Both the position numbers and the translations under genes were made by a program. This document shows, piece after piece, positions 1 through 13,200 of a DNA stretch of 64,000 nt. The number at the start of each line of letters is the position of its first letter. The first letter of the stretch is position 1. The stretch is from Stenopsyche tienmushanensis (taxonomy: Eukaryota; Arthropoda; Insecta; Trichoptera; Stenopsychidae). The notes under the pieces are model-generated. The model saw nothing but the letters and a program-made list of their open reading frames with translations, was not told the DNA's origin and did no database searches. The DNA lies in NCBI GenBank assembly GCA_008973525.1, contig WACJ01000406.1, forward strand, positions 1,736,001 through 1,800,000. The letters are read 5' to 3'.

Positions 1-251
1 ATAATGTAATTTAAAAACGTTTAATCATCTATAAAGCAGGAAACCGTTTTGTGTGTATTGATTAAATATTATCCTTGAGAGCAATTTATATTCTGCATGC
101 TGTATAATTTATAGGTGCCTGATGGGTTGAATAACATTAATTATGTTTTTAAAATCAATAATTGCAGATAGCATTTCGATATAAGAACAATAAATATATA
201 CAATAAAGCTTCGTCTCTTCTCCATCCAAAGGTGGAGGAAGCTTTGTATTA

Positions 252-874
252 GGGTACCCATAAATAATCAATTCAATTGTATAATTTCCATCGCTATTTA
301 CAAATCTGCCATTTTTCGGGCAAAGTTTCAATCTCTCTTTTATAAAAAAGAGGCTGGCTTTGATGAAATATAGATATTTAGAGGAATTTCAACTTCATTT
401 AAATTTCGATACGTCTTATTTTCAATGGAGTGCTTAGAGATTTGAATAATTAATAATCAGACGACACAATATTATACTTCATTTTAGATCCGAATCAATC
501 TGTATCAAATTCAGCAGGTCTCCTACTTTGGTGATCATCAACTAGACTAAAATTGCCATTATAGAATCTTCAAAACCACCGTCAACACTTGTCGATCTTA
601 AGAATTTCACCGTAAACATTTCAAATCTTCTTAATTGTCTTTGTTGTGTTACAATCCATTTTAAAGTGAAAGAGCATAAGATGGCAAATGTATTCTTCTG
701 ACGGCTGCGTCTCTGCCACGATATAGATAATGTGTTTATCTGTTAATGAATAAATGAAGTTTAGAGTCTACTCAATAAGATACAACCAAATACACAACTG
801 TTCCAGTCGATGGGTCATTAACAACTGATATGTGATAATGCGCTATCAAAATAATTGATTACTTATGGGTACCC
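252..874. mobile_element. PIF/Harbinger-like MITE, 623 bp
   Basis: The two ends are inverted repeats of about 22 bp, both beginning GGGTACCCATAA/GGGTACCCATAAG and continuing TAATCAATT with one mismatch. Each end is bordered by the trinucleotide TTA (249-251 and 875-877). A 3-bp TTA/TAA duplication with G-rich termini is the signature of the PIF/Harbinger superfamily. No transposase reading frame lies inside, so this is a non-autonomous copy. The inverted repeats and TTA flanks are seen directly; the superfamily is inferred from them. Confidence 0.7.
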
Positions 875-877
875 TTA

Positions 878-3415
878 ATATATGTGGTTTCTTCAGAAAA
901 GAAACAGGAATAGCAAGGGATAGTTAAAACACTTTAAAAATCATCAAAGAATACGTTTGATGACGTTAACAGGTTTTAATTTTTGATTACCCGATATGCG
1001 TTGTAATGCCACGTCTCGCATAACAACACAAACAATATTTTTACCATGGCTATGTTATTCCCGTAAGTGTAAACAATAAGTTGACAAAGTTTTATTGCAA
1101 ACGGATTAATGGTATGGCAGCGCATTAAATACGTACAAACAAACATTAATTTTTATATATTAGATAACTGCTATGGCCATTGTGTTTATGACATCGTTAA
1201 TTCTATAATATGAAACCTTGCATTATCATTTTCGTAATTTAAAAAGTTATGTTTAAATTACAATTGTACATTTGGCATGAATATCCATTGCGAATTGAAA
1301 AGCAATCCAGAAAAAATTGTGGGATGAAGCGCGCATTCAAAACAATTTTATTTTTTATAATATATAATATATTTTCTTGTCACTTTAATTACACGTAATA
1401 CTTTTAATAAAGTTTGAATAAAGTCAAAACGCGATTTCCTATCTCTTTACAATAAAAGTAAAACCTACAATATATTTTAAACCTACACTTCTACAATAAA
1501 TACATATCAATCTAAGAAAAAATAATCTTCAGATGCATCGAAAGAATCAGCGTACAATATAATTAATTTATAATAATAATGGTAATTTGTGAACTGTACA
1601 AGATATTCAATAAAAATTCAGCAACAAGTGTTTATAAATACAATAATAAAAATTGTCATTTCTCATAAATTCAACAAATTCAACGGGAAATCAATGGCTT
1701 TTGAACATTGGTATTCATTTCTCGTCTACATAACAATATAATTTACAGTTTCTCATAACCGCTTCAGCAATGCAAGGCGGACATTCATATCAAGACTATG
1801 CCACCGAGTTATTCAATTTTTATTCACTATTCAATCGAGTTAAAATTGCATTTTTAAAATAGAATTGAAAGTGGATATCCGCGAATCCAGATGCTTTGAG
1901 CCTCAATTAAAAAAATTAAACGAATGTGATTTTTGCAGATTTCTAACTATATAATGATCATTTGACTTTAAATAACGTCTTCGGACCAACGAGCACTCTA
2001 TCAGATTTATAATTTTTAATCAAACTGTCGTTCATTAAATTTGCTCAAATATACCGATAAAATTTTGAGTTTGATTATAATTCTGTGCGTATTTTTATCG
2101 TGTGAATAATAGAGTATTTGTTCGTTAGAAGACATTCAGCATTGAAACGACTATTATTAAGTGCACGAAATGAAAGTGTATTTGGTGATCATATTTTAAA
2201 AAAATGTAACGCTTTATACGTTTATGTCAAAGTGATTGTATCGAAATCCATGCATGAATCACATGCGTTAAATTTCATTCAAATTGCAATGGAATTATAT
2301 AAAACAACTTCTGAATCATTAAATATCTTTAAATTTAAATGAAATATTTGCACTAATACAATATAATGCTAATGACTGTTACACATCATTAGATACTAAT
2401 TGCTTTTGGTGAAACCACTAATATTTGACTGGTAATTTCAAAGGCTTCTTTCCAGGTACTGATCAATGCTCTGTATTGTTAATCCTAGATATAACACGAT
2501 AATATAAGAATTACATAACACAAAAAAATTGGGCCTCCGCTGATGAGGAACGTCACAAAGCTCGGTGATATGCATATATATGTATATAGAAATCGAGTGA
2601 TTTAATAACGTCATCGACAGAGTTCGAATGCATCGACACAACAATTAAGTAAATTGAAGCATATTCCTTCTCAAACATTCACAACAGACTAAATAAACTA
2701 GCATACAAAACGGATATTGAAGAATATTCAAATATTTCATTAATCTTTGTACAACTCACAATATCAAAAATTGACAAAACTGCTTACAAATCAGTGTTTA
2801 TTCATAAATTCTCTTTCCCCCATTTTTAATTCATAGTTTTACATCCGAATCATCGGTTACTTTAAATTAGGCTTTTTCAATTACTCGAAATAAAAAAAAT
2901 GTCCCCCCTGATCGAATTTCATTTTGGTTTTATAAAAATATGAGTGTAAATTGAGGTAATTACTTTGATTTCATAAAAATAATTTTCACTTAACATTTAT
3001 ATCCTTATACGAAACCTTCAATAAATTACACTATTTAAAGAAATCTAGATAAATACTTTACTTAATAGTATTTTAGATATTTACGCATATAATAACAATT
3101 CAAGACATTTTATTGTGAACTCTAAATAGTTACTAAACGTACTAAGCCCATCTGCGGAATGAGACGATGAAAATAATTTTAAAGAGTGGATAATTCTCAC
3201 ACAAAATACTAACTAAGCCTCCCATCGAAAAAATCATATCTTATAACGGTAAAAAATGACAAATAAATACTATTTTAAAAAACCAGATCGTACCACAGAT
3301 TTCTGGAAAATTGAAATGATTATAAATTATTTGTTCACAAACTGTCCAGCTTTCGAATTAAAAAGATAGGAATATGTTTTTTTTTAAATTCAGATAAGTT
3401 CAAATGAAAAATTAA
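878..3415. other. AT-rich intergenic DNA, no gene seen
   Basis: This stretch lies beyond the 3' end of wapl. It is strongly AT-rich, and the only open frames are short (74 aa or less) with no recognisable domain. I see no exon, RNA gene or intact element. The first 251 bases are similar. Confidence 0.5.
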
Positions 3416-3421
3416 TTTATT
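3416..3421 (-). promoter_or_regulatory. wapl: wapl polyadenylation signal candidate
   Basis: The canonical hexamer AATAAA on the minus strand lies 42 nt past the wapl stop codon. This would give a short 3' UTR. It is the nearest canonical signal, but AT-rich DNA produces this hexamer by chance, so use is inferred. Confidence 0.4.
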
Positions 3422-3462
3422 TCAGTCTAACTAAGATACATTGTCATAAAGATTCGCAATCA

Positions 3463-6400
3463 TTAATTAAAACTAGTGTCTAACTCCATGGAACTGGACA
3501 TTTTATCAGAATCTGAAGTGAATTCGGTTGCGGAAACGTTGGAATTGTTCGTGGCATCCATGTTAGAGTATTCGCCGTACGTGGAGTCCCTCTCCGCTCG
3601 ATTTGGACTGTTTCTGTCTATGAACGCCGATTGTGCACTATTCGACGATCCAATATCACCGTTACTCGAATTCTGCTCTTTGTCACATTTATCTAAATAA
3701 TTAATAACCTTTTCTGTAGCTTTGACGTGAGCCACTATAGCTGCCTCAGCCTTTAAAAACAAAAATAAACAAAGTCATTTTAAATAGGATCGATTTGCAC
3801 GCTTACACGCGTAATCTATTATTTGCATAGGATACTTACACTAGCAGTGAGATTTAAAAAGCTGAAATATTTCCGCAGCACTGTTAACATATCTTGGAAA
3901 TTTCCGTGTGGCAACATACCACGAACTTTGGCTTCGTTTTCAGGTGAATCCATTACAACGTGTCCCAGCAACAGAACAAAGTACGATCCCACCATAGTAT
4001 GTTCCATATGTGTACCGGCTTTTTGGAGCACTGAAAATATAATAATAAATTTAATATATGTGAGAAATAGTGTACTAAGTAGGGATTCTGTGTCAAGACC
4101 CCCGTTATATTAGAGATCGACGTGTCCATCATTATGAGACGAGCACGACCAAGAAGCTAGAGATGGGCGTTCCGCAGGGATCCATACAGGGGCTCACTCT
4201 GTGGAATGTCCTTTACAACAGTCTGCTGACAACAAAGATGCCACACGGAGCAGAACTCATTGCCTTCGCACTGTTGGTGACAGCTCGACATCCATGGGAA
4301 ATGGAGGCGACAGAACAATATGGTTCTTTTAATATACACATATATACATATGTAACACACTTTAACCTTTTAAATGCCAATGACTCAACGGCGAGTCGCA
4401 TTTGTACGCGCTCATTACGCTTTGGCAGTTAAAAGGTTAAAAAAATCTATACACAATTCAAGAGAAAATAAAATTGTCGGAACTTTGAAAAAGCCGAGAC
4501 TTAAGAATCCCTAGTACTAAGTATTAAAGAAAATTTTCTATAAAATAAGATATAATTAATCAATATTAAAATTCAGCATACATTTTGCAACAGTTTCTTC
4601 AATAAATTCAGCATGTGATTTATTTTTTTTATCATTGACATCATCATCCTCCTTCACTTTCTCACCATCTAAGATTGCATCAGTATTTTGTTCGGCCAAT
4701 CTACAAAACAATCATTTTTAGTATCCTCAATAATAAATTAATATCGTATCAATTTATATTATGCAAAAAAATTAATACCTTGCAAGTTCTTCGCGCTTAT
4801 AAAAATGATCCACAAGACCTTTTATAGCTGGTTTATTACAAGTGAATACAGCCTCAAAATCAGCAGGGGCTTGTGCGTCAACCAGCAATTTAATATTGGG
4901 CGAATTGTTTTGCATCAAATTAATCAACAATAACAATACCTATCGAATGATAAAACAATCAAGCAATGTATATTTATAATGGAATAAAACAATACGAAAA
5001 TCAAACAATCTGATGCTTACGCAAACGCTGAATTCAAAATTGCTATGATCAGGTATGTAGTTGGGGGCTTGCAATAACAAATGTAAGCTAGCGTCAATAA
5101 TGCCTTTTTGTTCACCGATAATTTTACTACCCATAGCTAAAAAATAATTATAACATCGTTACAACTCATACAAATTGAATAAAATGGTAATTTTATTAAA
5201 TCCAATACTTACAACTGGGTCTAAACGAATGTGTGAGATTGACGAGCACTTTGAGAGTCGGCAAAAGAGCGTCTCGAATGGTCGCGCCTGCACTTCCGGC
5301 GCCGCCGGAACAGCTTCCGGCGCCACTCGTCGGATAAAGCGGAATTTCTCTATCACAGAGTCTAAATAATCTTACGAGTGTATCTACGGCTTGTCCATTC
5401 TTCCAACTAACTAAGTATGTTTGATTCTCTTCGTTGAGTTGAGTGATCTAACATCGAAATATTAAAGTTAGTTTATTCAAAAATATATTAGGTCGGCGAA
5501 TAAGTTCTTAGCGTTTTTAGACTTTTTCGTTTTACAACATTTTAGGTAGTAAACAGCAACGGCTTGATTTTTGCCTAAATTTTTGTTTAAATAAAAGTTT
5601 TTGATAAAAACGCTACGAACTTATTCCCCAACCTAATATATATGAAACATTACGACTGCGGTTAGATTGAAAATATGGTGTATTGCTAAAATTTTCAAAC
5701 ATACATTCTCAAGCACGCGCATGCAGCGGTCAATTTTGCGTAGCAGATCTAATAAAGCAGGTGACCACTCGGCTACATAATCGCCAATCTTAGCACAGCA
5801 GTCACAGATTGTACTAAGAATATGGTCCACACCACCGAGCGCTCTCAATTCCTCCTTAAACCATTCACCGGCGCGTTTCGATGTTAAACTCAACAAGGTT
5901 TCCATTGCCAAATGTCCGACCTTCAACAAAAATATTTCATTTGATAATTGCATTCATATAAATTTTAAATCGTGAGATATTGCAATATTATCATTACTAA
6001 CGGTAATATTATCTAAATCCAAATGTTTTGCTTTGCCTTCACTTTTAATTTCTGCACATAATTCACGAACTCTCTCTTTATTTTTAGCCAATTGTACAGA
6101 AGTCAATCCACAGTCATCCAATGCATCCCTAAAATAAAACAACATAATTAATAAATATTCATCAAAATAACAAATAAATAAATAAACAAGTTATAAATAC
6201 ATACTTATGAGAAACATCCGATTCTAGTAAGTTTAGCATAAGCTCTAACGATTCCCTATCTAAATCCATGTTAAGTTTATCTTGAGAAAGAACAAACATC
6301 ACTGTAGCGGTGCACAATCCTAGACTCTATAAATATAAACGTTCAGCATTCAAATACAGTTGATTAAAATGGTACATATATACGTTTATGAATCGTAACG

Positions 6401-7231
6401 ATGATTGTAAATACCTGATCATTAGTAGCATCGTGTAATGCTCTAAAGAATTTCGCTACAGTTCCATGTGCTCTAACGTGCATTCTGAAGGCGGGAGCGG
6501 TGCATTTTGAAGCCAACGTAATGGCCGACAAGCATCTCGTGGACATTGGGTTGTTATCCTATAACATAAAATGCGTTTCAATATTCGCATCTCGATTGCA
6601 ACATCTTTCCAACTCATCCAAGTGAAGATGATATTGACATTAAAAATTGACCAACACTCTGCATGCGCTCGTGTGTATTCACAGTTCCATAGTGAATTAA
6701 CTGGGTCAACAGTCAATTGATACGTGCAAAGTTGTTCTTTTAAGGTGATAACTTGATATGTTGATTTAAATTATTCGAGTTAAAAATAAACCTTTACGCA
6801 AACGAGACCGCTAATTCGTCATTAACAAATAGTGAAAAAAAAGCCTTACAATTTTAACGAACCTGTAAAGCGTCGAGTAAATATTCTACATCATCGTTGA
6901 ATTCTTGGAACTCTCCAATTTCCTGTATTTGATGCGCTTTTTTCACATTCCGCACGACAGTGTAGTACTGATAAAAATACATTGTTGTGTTATTGATTTT
7001 ATGATAATATATAAAAATCAGAAAATTATACAAAAATATGCATATTCTTACGTCTTTTGCATTCTTTGGGCATTTAACACTAGTGTATGATTCTATTTCA
7101 TCATCGAGAGATGGATTTTTGTCTTTTTGGTAACGGGTAACTCTCGTTAGCATGCGACTTTCTTCAAACTCTTGAAGAGCTACTTGTGCACTGGCTTCTG
7201 GTTCTGGTCTAGGAGTTTGACCACCTTTTCC
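3463..7231 (-). CDS. wapl: wapl coding exons 3-14 (C-terminal WAPL domain)
   Basis: Twelve compact exons encode residues 693-1359. The helical-repeat WAPL domain runs from about residue 740 through VINYLDKC near 1285. The last about 70 residues are Ser/Asn/Asp-rich and end in ELDTSFN. Exon junction residues K876, S1069, R1161 and L1201 are built from split codons, and every phase agrees. Exon 9 (5447-5213) carries a Gly/Ser/Ala-rich insert at about 1031-1044, coded by GC-rich DNA. Introns 8 and 12 hold transposon fragments described separately. Several frame-open stretches past the donors (for example 7051-7000) are intron, because homology stops exactly at the GT. Confidence 0.93.
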
Positions 7232-10200
7232 CTAAAAAAAAAAAAAGATTGATGATTACACACATATTTAATTCATTCAGTATTGATTTAGAATAAGAGA
7301 AATAAACGAACAAGACTGATGAATACATTTACATAAATTTATGAAAATCCATTAATGATAACATAATTTTAACTACTATTTTTTGCATTAACACTTTGAG
7401 AACCGCGCTTTTTGGTGTGAAAATGCTGTGGGGGCCGCTCGTTTTAGGCAAATTTCGCAAGAAATCAAGACCTTTATAATAATTTACATATCTTTTTAAC
7501 CTATGAGTGTATATACGTAAAATTTTCAGGTTATGTTCTACATAATCAAAGGTATAGATATGTGATCTTCATTTTACAACTTTCAAGCAGTGGTTCTCAA
7601 ACCAACGAAATACATTTTTTTTCTTTCTATAAATACTACTTGTTATTTATATTTCATTTAAAATTTATTTACTACATGAGGGTGATAATACTTCGCAATT
7701 TTATGGAAGGACCGCCACTGGATATGTATATATCCTTTACTTCAGGATCGTCCAACCTTTTTTGTCTTGGGAGCTACTTTTCAATTTAAAATTGTCTTAG
7801 GATCGACTTCTAATATGATTCTTATAGGAAATTTATTTTCTTTCTTCAACCTTAAAACTCAAATTTATATACCCTTTATATCTGTAGAGACATCTGTCAA
7901 CGAATAGTGAAATATTAGTGTCGGTAACATTTTTTTTTATGATGTTGTAGGCCTACGTTTTTACGCCAAATGGCGTCAGCGGTTCATAACGGTTGGGGAA
8001 TTTTTACGCCAAAAGGCGTCAGCGGGTCTCAAAGTGTTAATCTCAAATTAAATACTTAAGTCATTTTCATATACAAATCAATTATGAAATGAAAAAAAAT
8101 ATGTATATAATAATATAATCCATTATTCAACACAGGATATTTAGTCACCACTATATGTTGTACGAAAAACGTCCACAAAGTAAGTGTACTGACGCTCTGT
8201 GGTTTTTATTTTCGATGGTGTCGGCAAAACCATATTTAAGGCCAAGTAGTTGGGAAGAGAATGACGTGTCGTTTGTCTCAGCCAGCTGTAAACTGTTGTT
8301 ATAGTGCCATTTTGAAATGAGGGCTGCTAGTTGTGAGGCGAGGAGCGTAATCCGATTTAAGGAAATGTGTCGTATCAGATTTTCAGATGACTTTTTGGCT
8401 TTATGGTGACGGCATATAGATGGTCTACTACATCCCTGAGACGAAGACAATCAATGCAGTGACCCAATGTTTCAGTCCGAAAAAACATGGCCTGCCCCCC
8501 TTTGAGACCGTAAAGGGATTCTCCTAATAGAATTTTTGCCACAATAATACCGCGAAACACTTTTAAAAAAACTATGGAAGGTGATATAGAACCAAAGAAG
8601 GGTAACTTTAACATTTGCTCATCAAACGCAGCTGGGGTAGCCCAGCTAACATGAGTTGGGCATGCAGGCCATCTTGTGCTGTGTACCCATAAAGGGGTGA
8701 TTACAGTAGTTGGTGGAGACTGTGTCAAAGACTCACCACTATCCTCAACAGCCTAGGCATACAGAGGAGAACGGTTTTAGGTTGTTCGAACGGAGACTCG
8801 TCTCCGTGGCTAGGTACTACCAATGACCGAACCGATACGAGTATCATGGGGAAGGGGTAGCCCCTGCAGTCCGTCATCTGCTGCAGCCCCCTTCAAATTA
8901 AGGTTGGACTCGTGGTGGCATTGAATTTGATGAATTTGATTGGGACATCATTAATCACTCCGCGCTCACATCTCTGATCTGGCCCATTCAGATTTTCATC
9001 TTTTCACCTCTCTGAACTTGTTTATGGGCGAAAGAAGATTTTTTACTGACGACGAGATCCAAAGTGCCATCAAACAATGGGTCAAAACATCGGCGGGAAA
9101 CTTTTTTTACAAAGGTATTAGAAAGCGTCTCTGCTCACAAAGTGAACAGAGAAGAAAGTCACGACTATGCTGAAAAATAGTATTTCATGTACATTTATGA
9201 ATTTGTAAATATTTTAACCTTTCGAGTTCGATTAGTTGAAAATAAGAATAAGTTACATATTGTAATCCAGAAACGAGAAATGTGTCATTCTATTTTACAA
9301 ACGAGAGAGCGAAATATCAGAACTTGTGAGCGTTTACACAAGCGAGAAACTTATGAAATATAATGCTTTAACCTCGACTAAATGGAAAGCTCCATGTTAT
9401 TCTGAAAATAGGGCATATAAGTTCTGTTCTCACCGTACCAAGCCTGGCGGTACTAGATAAACGTATTTCTCTGCAAGAATATTGAGGTGCCTAGTAGTGT
9501 TTTAGATTTTCTATCTCACTGTTTTCAATTCATATTGAATGACTCTGCCATTGTGTACAAAGCAATTTGGATTGAAAGCTATGAATTGTTATTGTGTTGG
9601 AGGTCTATAGAGCATGTACAAATTATAATAAACACAATATTCTTTCCGGAGAAACCAACGACAAATAGCTTATTTAAGGCATAAAAGAATAATTGACTGT
9701 TGTTAAAATGGAGAGATACACACTATGTAGATGAGTGATTTGGGTGCTATTTTAAGTCTGAGATTATAGAAGACATTCCGTAGAAACTAATCTAACGAAA
9801 GATTTCCGATTTTTCTGGACAGATTTGCATGTTATTATTATTCGTTTTAGAGAAGACACAAACAACAGTTTATCTTATATTTTAATTATATTCCAATATC
9901 TGGTATTTAGTAGTATCAAGAAAAATGTATAACACTTTCGCCTAAGCATCCATTCAAGATAAAAGTCGAGTACTTGTTTGTTAATTTGATGCTTATCAAA
10001 TATTTGACTGTGTCTATTTATTTTATTGAATCATCAGAACTGGAAATTAGAGCGTGTTTCGTATGTTCTACATGCCATTGCGAAGGAGCTTATAAAATGT
10101 GTAATGAAATACTTTTTGTTAATGCATTATCATTTAAATGATAACAAATAGGTTTAAAGTTGCCTCACTCAATTTCCAGATATTAATGAAACATTTCAAT

Positions 10201-13200
10201 CCAACTACTTTTTTATGCTAATTTTAGTATTTTTCATTTAAAAAAAACCATTCGCCTTCTTTGTAGCCGACAAATCGTTGTAATAATGAGTCAAGAAGAT
10301 AGCAAAAATTAGATAGTGACCCTGAAAAAAAACAACGACGTTTTATTGATTGATCATTCTAAATTTAATTTGCGAGCACAACATCCGACCGTATGACACA
10401 ATATCGACTTCTAATATTTTCTAGCACTTTCAAAGTGTTCCATGTGATAATCAAAGCATCTTGATTTGTAACTATTAATATGATTCATAAAGAATTAAAT
10501 ATGGTTACAGTAGGACAGCAAATCAAGAACAAATAAGGCAGATTGTTTGTAAAAAAAAGTCATTTATGTATAATATTAATGAAGCTGATGATTTTATGCC
10601 TAATAAAAGCCGTAAATAGCAATAAGCACTGATAAAATCCAACAGCGCATAGAATATTTTATCTACAGCTCTGAAGAGCATTACGTATGAGGTGAACGAA
10701 TCTTGGACGTTACAGCAATGATGCGTGAAATATAATAAACATTGATTCAATAATGCGTTATGTCAAATATTTGCAAAAATATTATTATAAGCGGTCTAGT
10801 TAATTGAGCTTTGATAATTTTTCTACTCTTTTTATCCTTGGATATTTATTCGAAGAGCATATCATTGTGTTGTCGAACGTGAAAGTGATTATTGCCAGTA
10901 TCGAATGGTTAAATAAATGATGTTCTACAGAATTCATTCTTTTAATAGCCTTCCTTTATCATATTTCAATGAAAGTGATCGAGGTTCCCTTGACAGCAGT
11001 GAAGGCAACAAATTGGAGGCTCGTAAAGTCAGTAAGCGCCCCCGAAACACTACAGCTATTAATTATTGACTGTGTAAATTTAATGTTTATACGTAAAGAT
11101 GTTAGTATTCAGTATCTCTTCAGACCCGGGAAAGCTCAAAGAGCAGAACAAGCACAAGAAGATCGACAAGCTGACTGTTTTGAGGAGAGACAGATGAAGA
11201 ATCGAACTTCACAATGATAACAACATTGATTTCCATATCGTCGAACTTTGAGGGGTCAACCTGGAAGAGGAAACCACCTAGTTTCAAATGCGCTGGGTTA
11301 AGTTGCGTATGAATGGGGAAAAGTCCTCATGGTGATGATGCACTTAAGCGTCATATTTGTCTTTACGCTAGCCAGGCAACGCCCTTGTGAGAAAAGTCTC
11401 TTTGTACTCCAGAAAGCCTTTTTAATAAAATCTATAAAAGCCATATTAGAACTAAGAAAGATTAAGATGGAACAGAATCTGGACCTGGTTCAAGAGCTAT
11501 ACATCTTTTATGGAGCCATTCCAGGTATCATCGGCCAGAATCACTATGACTGGGTCCAAGCTAAGGGCTGCTATTATAATTTTTAGCTCCGAAATTAGGT
11601 CCGTCTTTCTGAGATTTGCGAAAAGCTTGCCGATTTATATTGAAAATGTTGATTTAAACACATCGCTTCTGGAAGATCTCCATCCTTCGTCAGCTTCCGA
11701 CATAAAAGAGTTAAAAAGGAGGATACCTGTTGTTTGTTTAGTGGTTTCAGTGACGTTAAATATCGTTTGTCGTGTCGCTGGGTGGTTCAATAGTATTGAA
11801 CTTCCTAGTTCCTCGCGGGACATGAGCGATTCAAGATATCCTTTGGTTCGATATGTGCAGTCTCTCGGAGTGTCTTTGCGTTTATACGAACATGACAGCG
11901 GATCATGTCCGGGCATGGAAGCCGAACGGGAAGTTCTCCTGCTTTGTGTCAAAGGTTCCGCTTTAGGACCTGTTGGACACGCAGAACTAATGGCTTGTTC
12001 CCACGCTTTTAAAAAGTTTTGGCATCAAATGTGCAGAAGGAGGATTCTACGGAATCTTATATACAACTATCTGGCAACTGGACTTAATAATAGACTTCTA
12101 ATTCCGGATTAAATTAGCTTATTTCAGAACTGGCAGCGAATTCTCCAAACACCCATTCCTGCAAATATTGCAGCAGCCACGGTGGAGCAGGAGAATGTTC
12201 CCATCAACACCTTCTGATTCATCGACTTTTACGCTTGGTGCATATTTTTTGGATTGTAAGCATGTGTCTGCGATGACCAATGTAAACTGGTCACAGTGCG
12301 GGCATGGAGGTACGTCTTCCGATGTAATCCTTTCCTATGAATGGATATTGAAGAGTCTCTAGTTCTGCAGTGGAGTGTTTGTGGCTATATTATGATGATG
12401 ATGATATAATGGTACGGCATTTAAAAAAAAATCATGATAAAAAACAATCTTTGACTATTCTTTTATGCTTAGGATTATAAGAACAATACGTTGGAGATTG
12501 AATACATAAATCCTAGCCGTCTTTAGAATATATTATGTCAAAGGTCATCCCGAACAAAATACATTTGAAAGCGTTGAATTCATTTGGAATTAACATAGAG
12601 GAGCAGTTTTATGAATAATGTAGAAAAACAATACATACTAGATGTATAAAAACTATTAACATAAACAGAATAAGGCGGCAAAGGCGAGCGAAACTTCGGC
12701 ATAACTATGTCTAACATTATGCTTTAGATTGGATAATGATATTTAAAACGACGCGATAAATTATTTGTAATACATACGTACCTAATAGAGAATAAAAATT
12801 AATTAGGGTTTATCACTTATTTAGATTATAGAACACGTTCGTATAAATAGAAATTAATCATCGTTTATTATATGAGAACACTATTTAATCAGGCATGCAA
12901 TACTAAATGGCATAAATTGTTATCGTGAATGCGTTACTGCTTATTTTAGATAATTGTGAATTTAAAAGAGGCCTTCTATTAGAAACCACAAGCTGAATTT
13001 GTCTTCAAATATAAAATAATGTTAAATCAGCGAGCTCCATATTTTAGTGGAAAATAAACGAAATACATTTATAAAACCACATATCAGATTGAAATTCTGT
13101 ATATTATGATTGCGTATTTCATTGAATATCTTTCAATATATTCGTGGATGTTTGCATTTGCAGCATTTGATTTCTAGCATTTTTTAGCAATCCATTAAAC

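Noticed and set aside
2118..2342. 74-codon plus-strand frame
   Set aside because: No domain recognised; the length is expected by chance.
11510..12112. 200-codon plus-strand frame
   Set aside because: No recognisable domain, and a 105-codon frame is open on the other strand. It lies in a likely decayed transposon inside a wapl intron.
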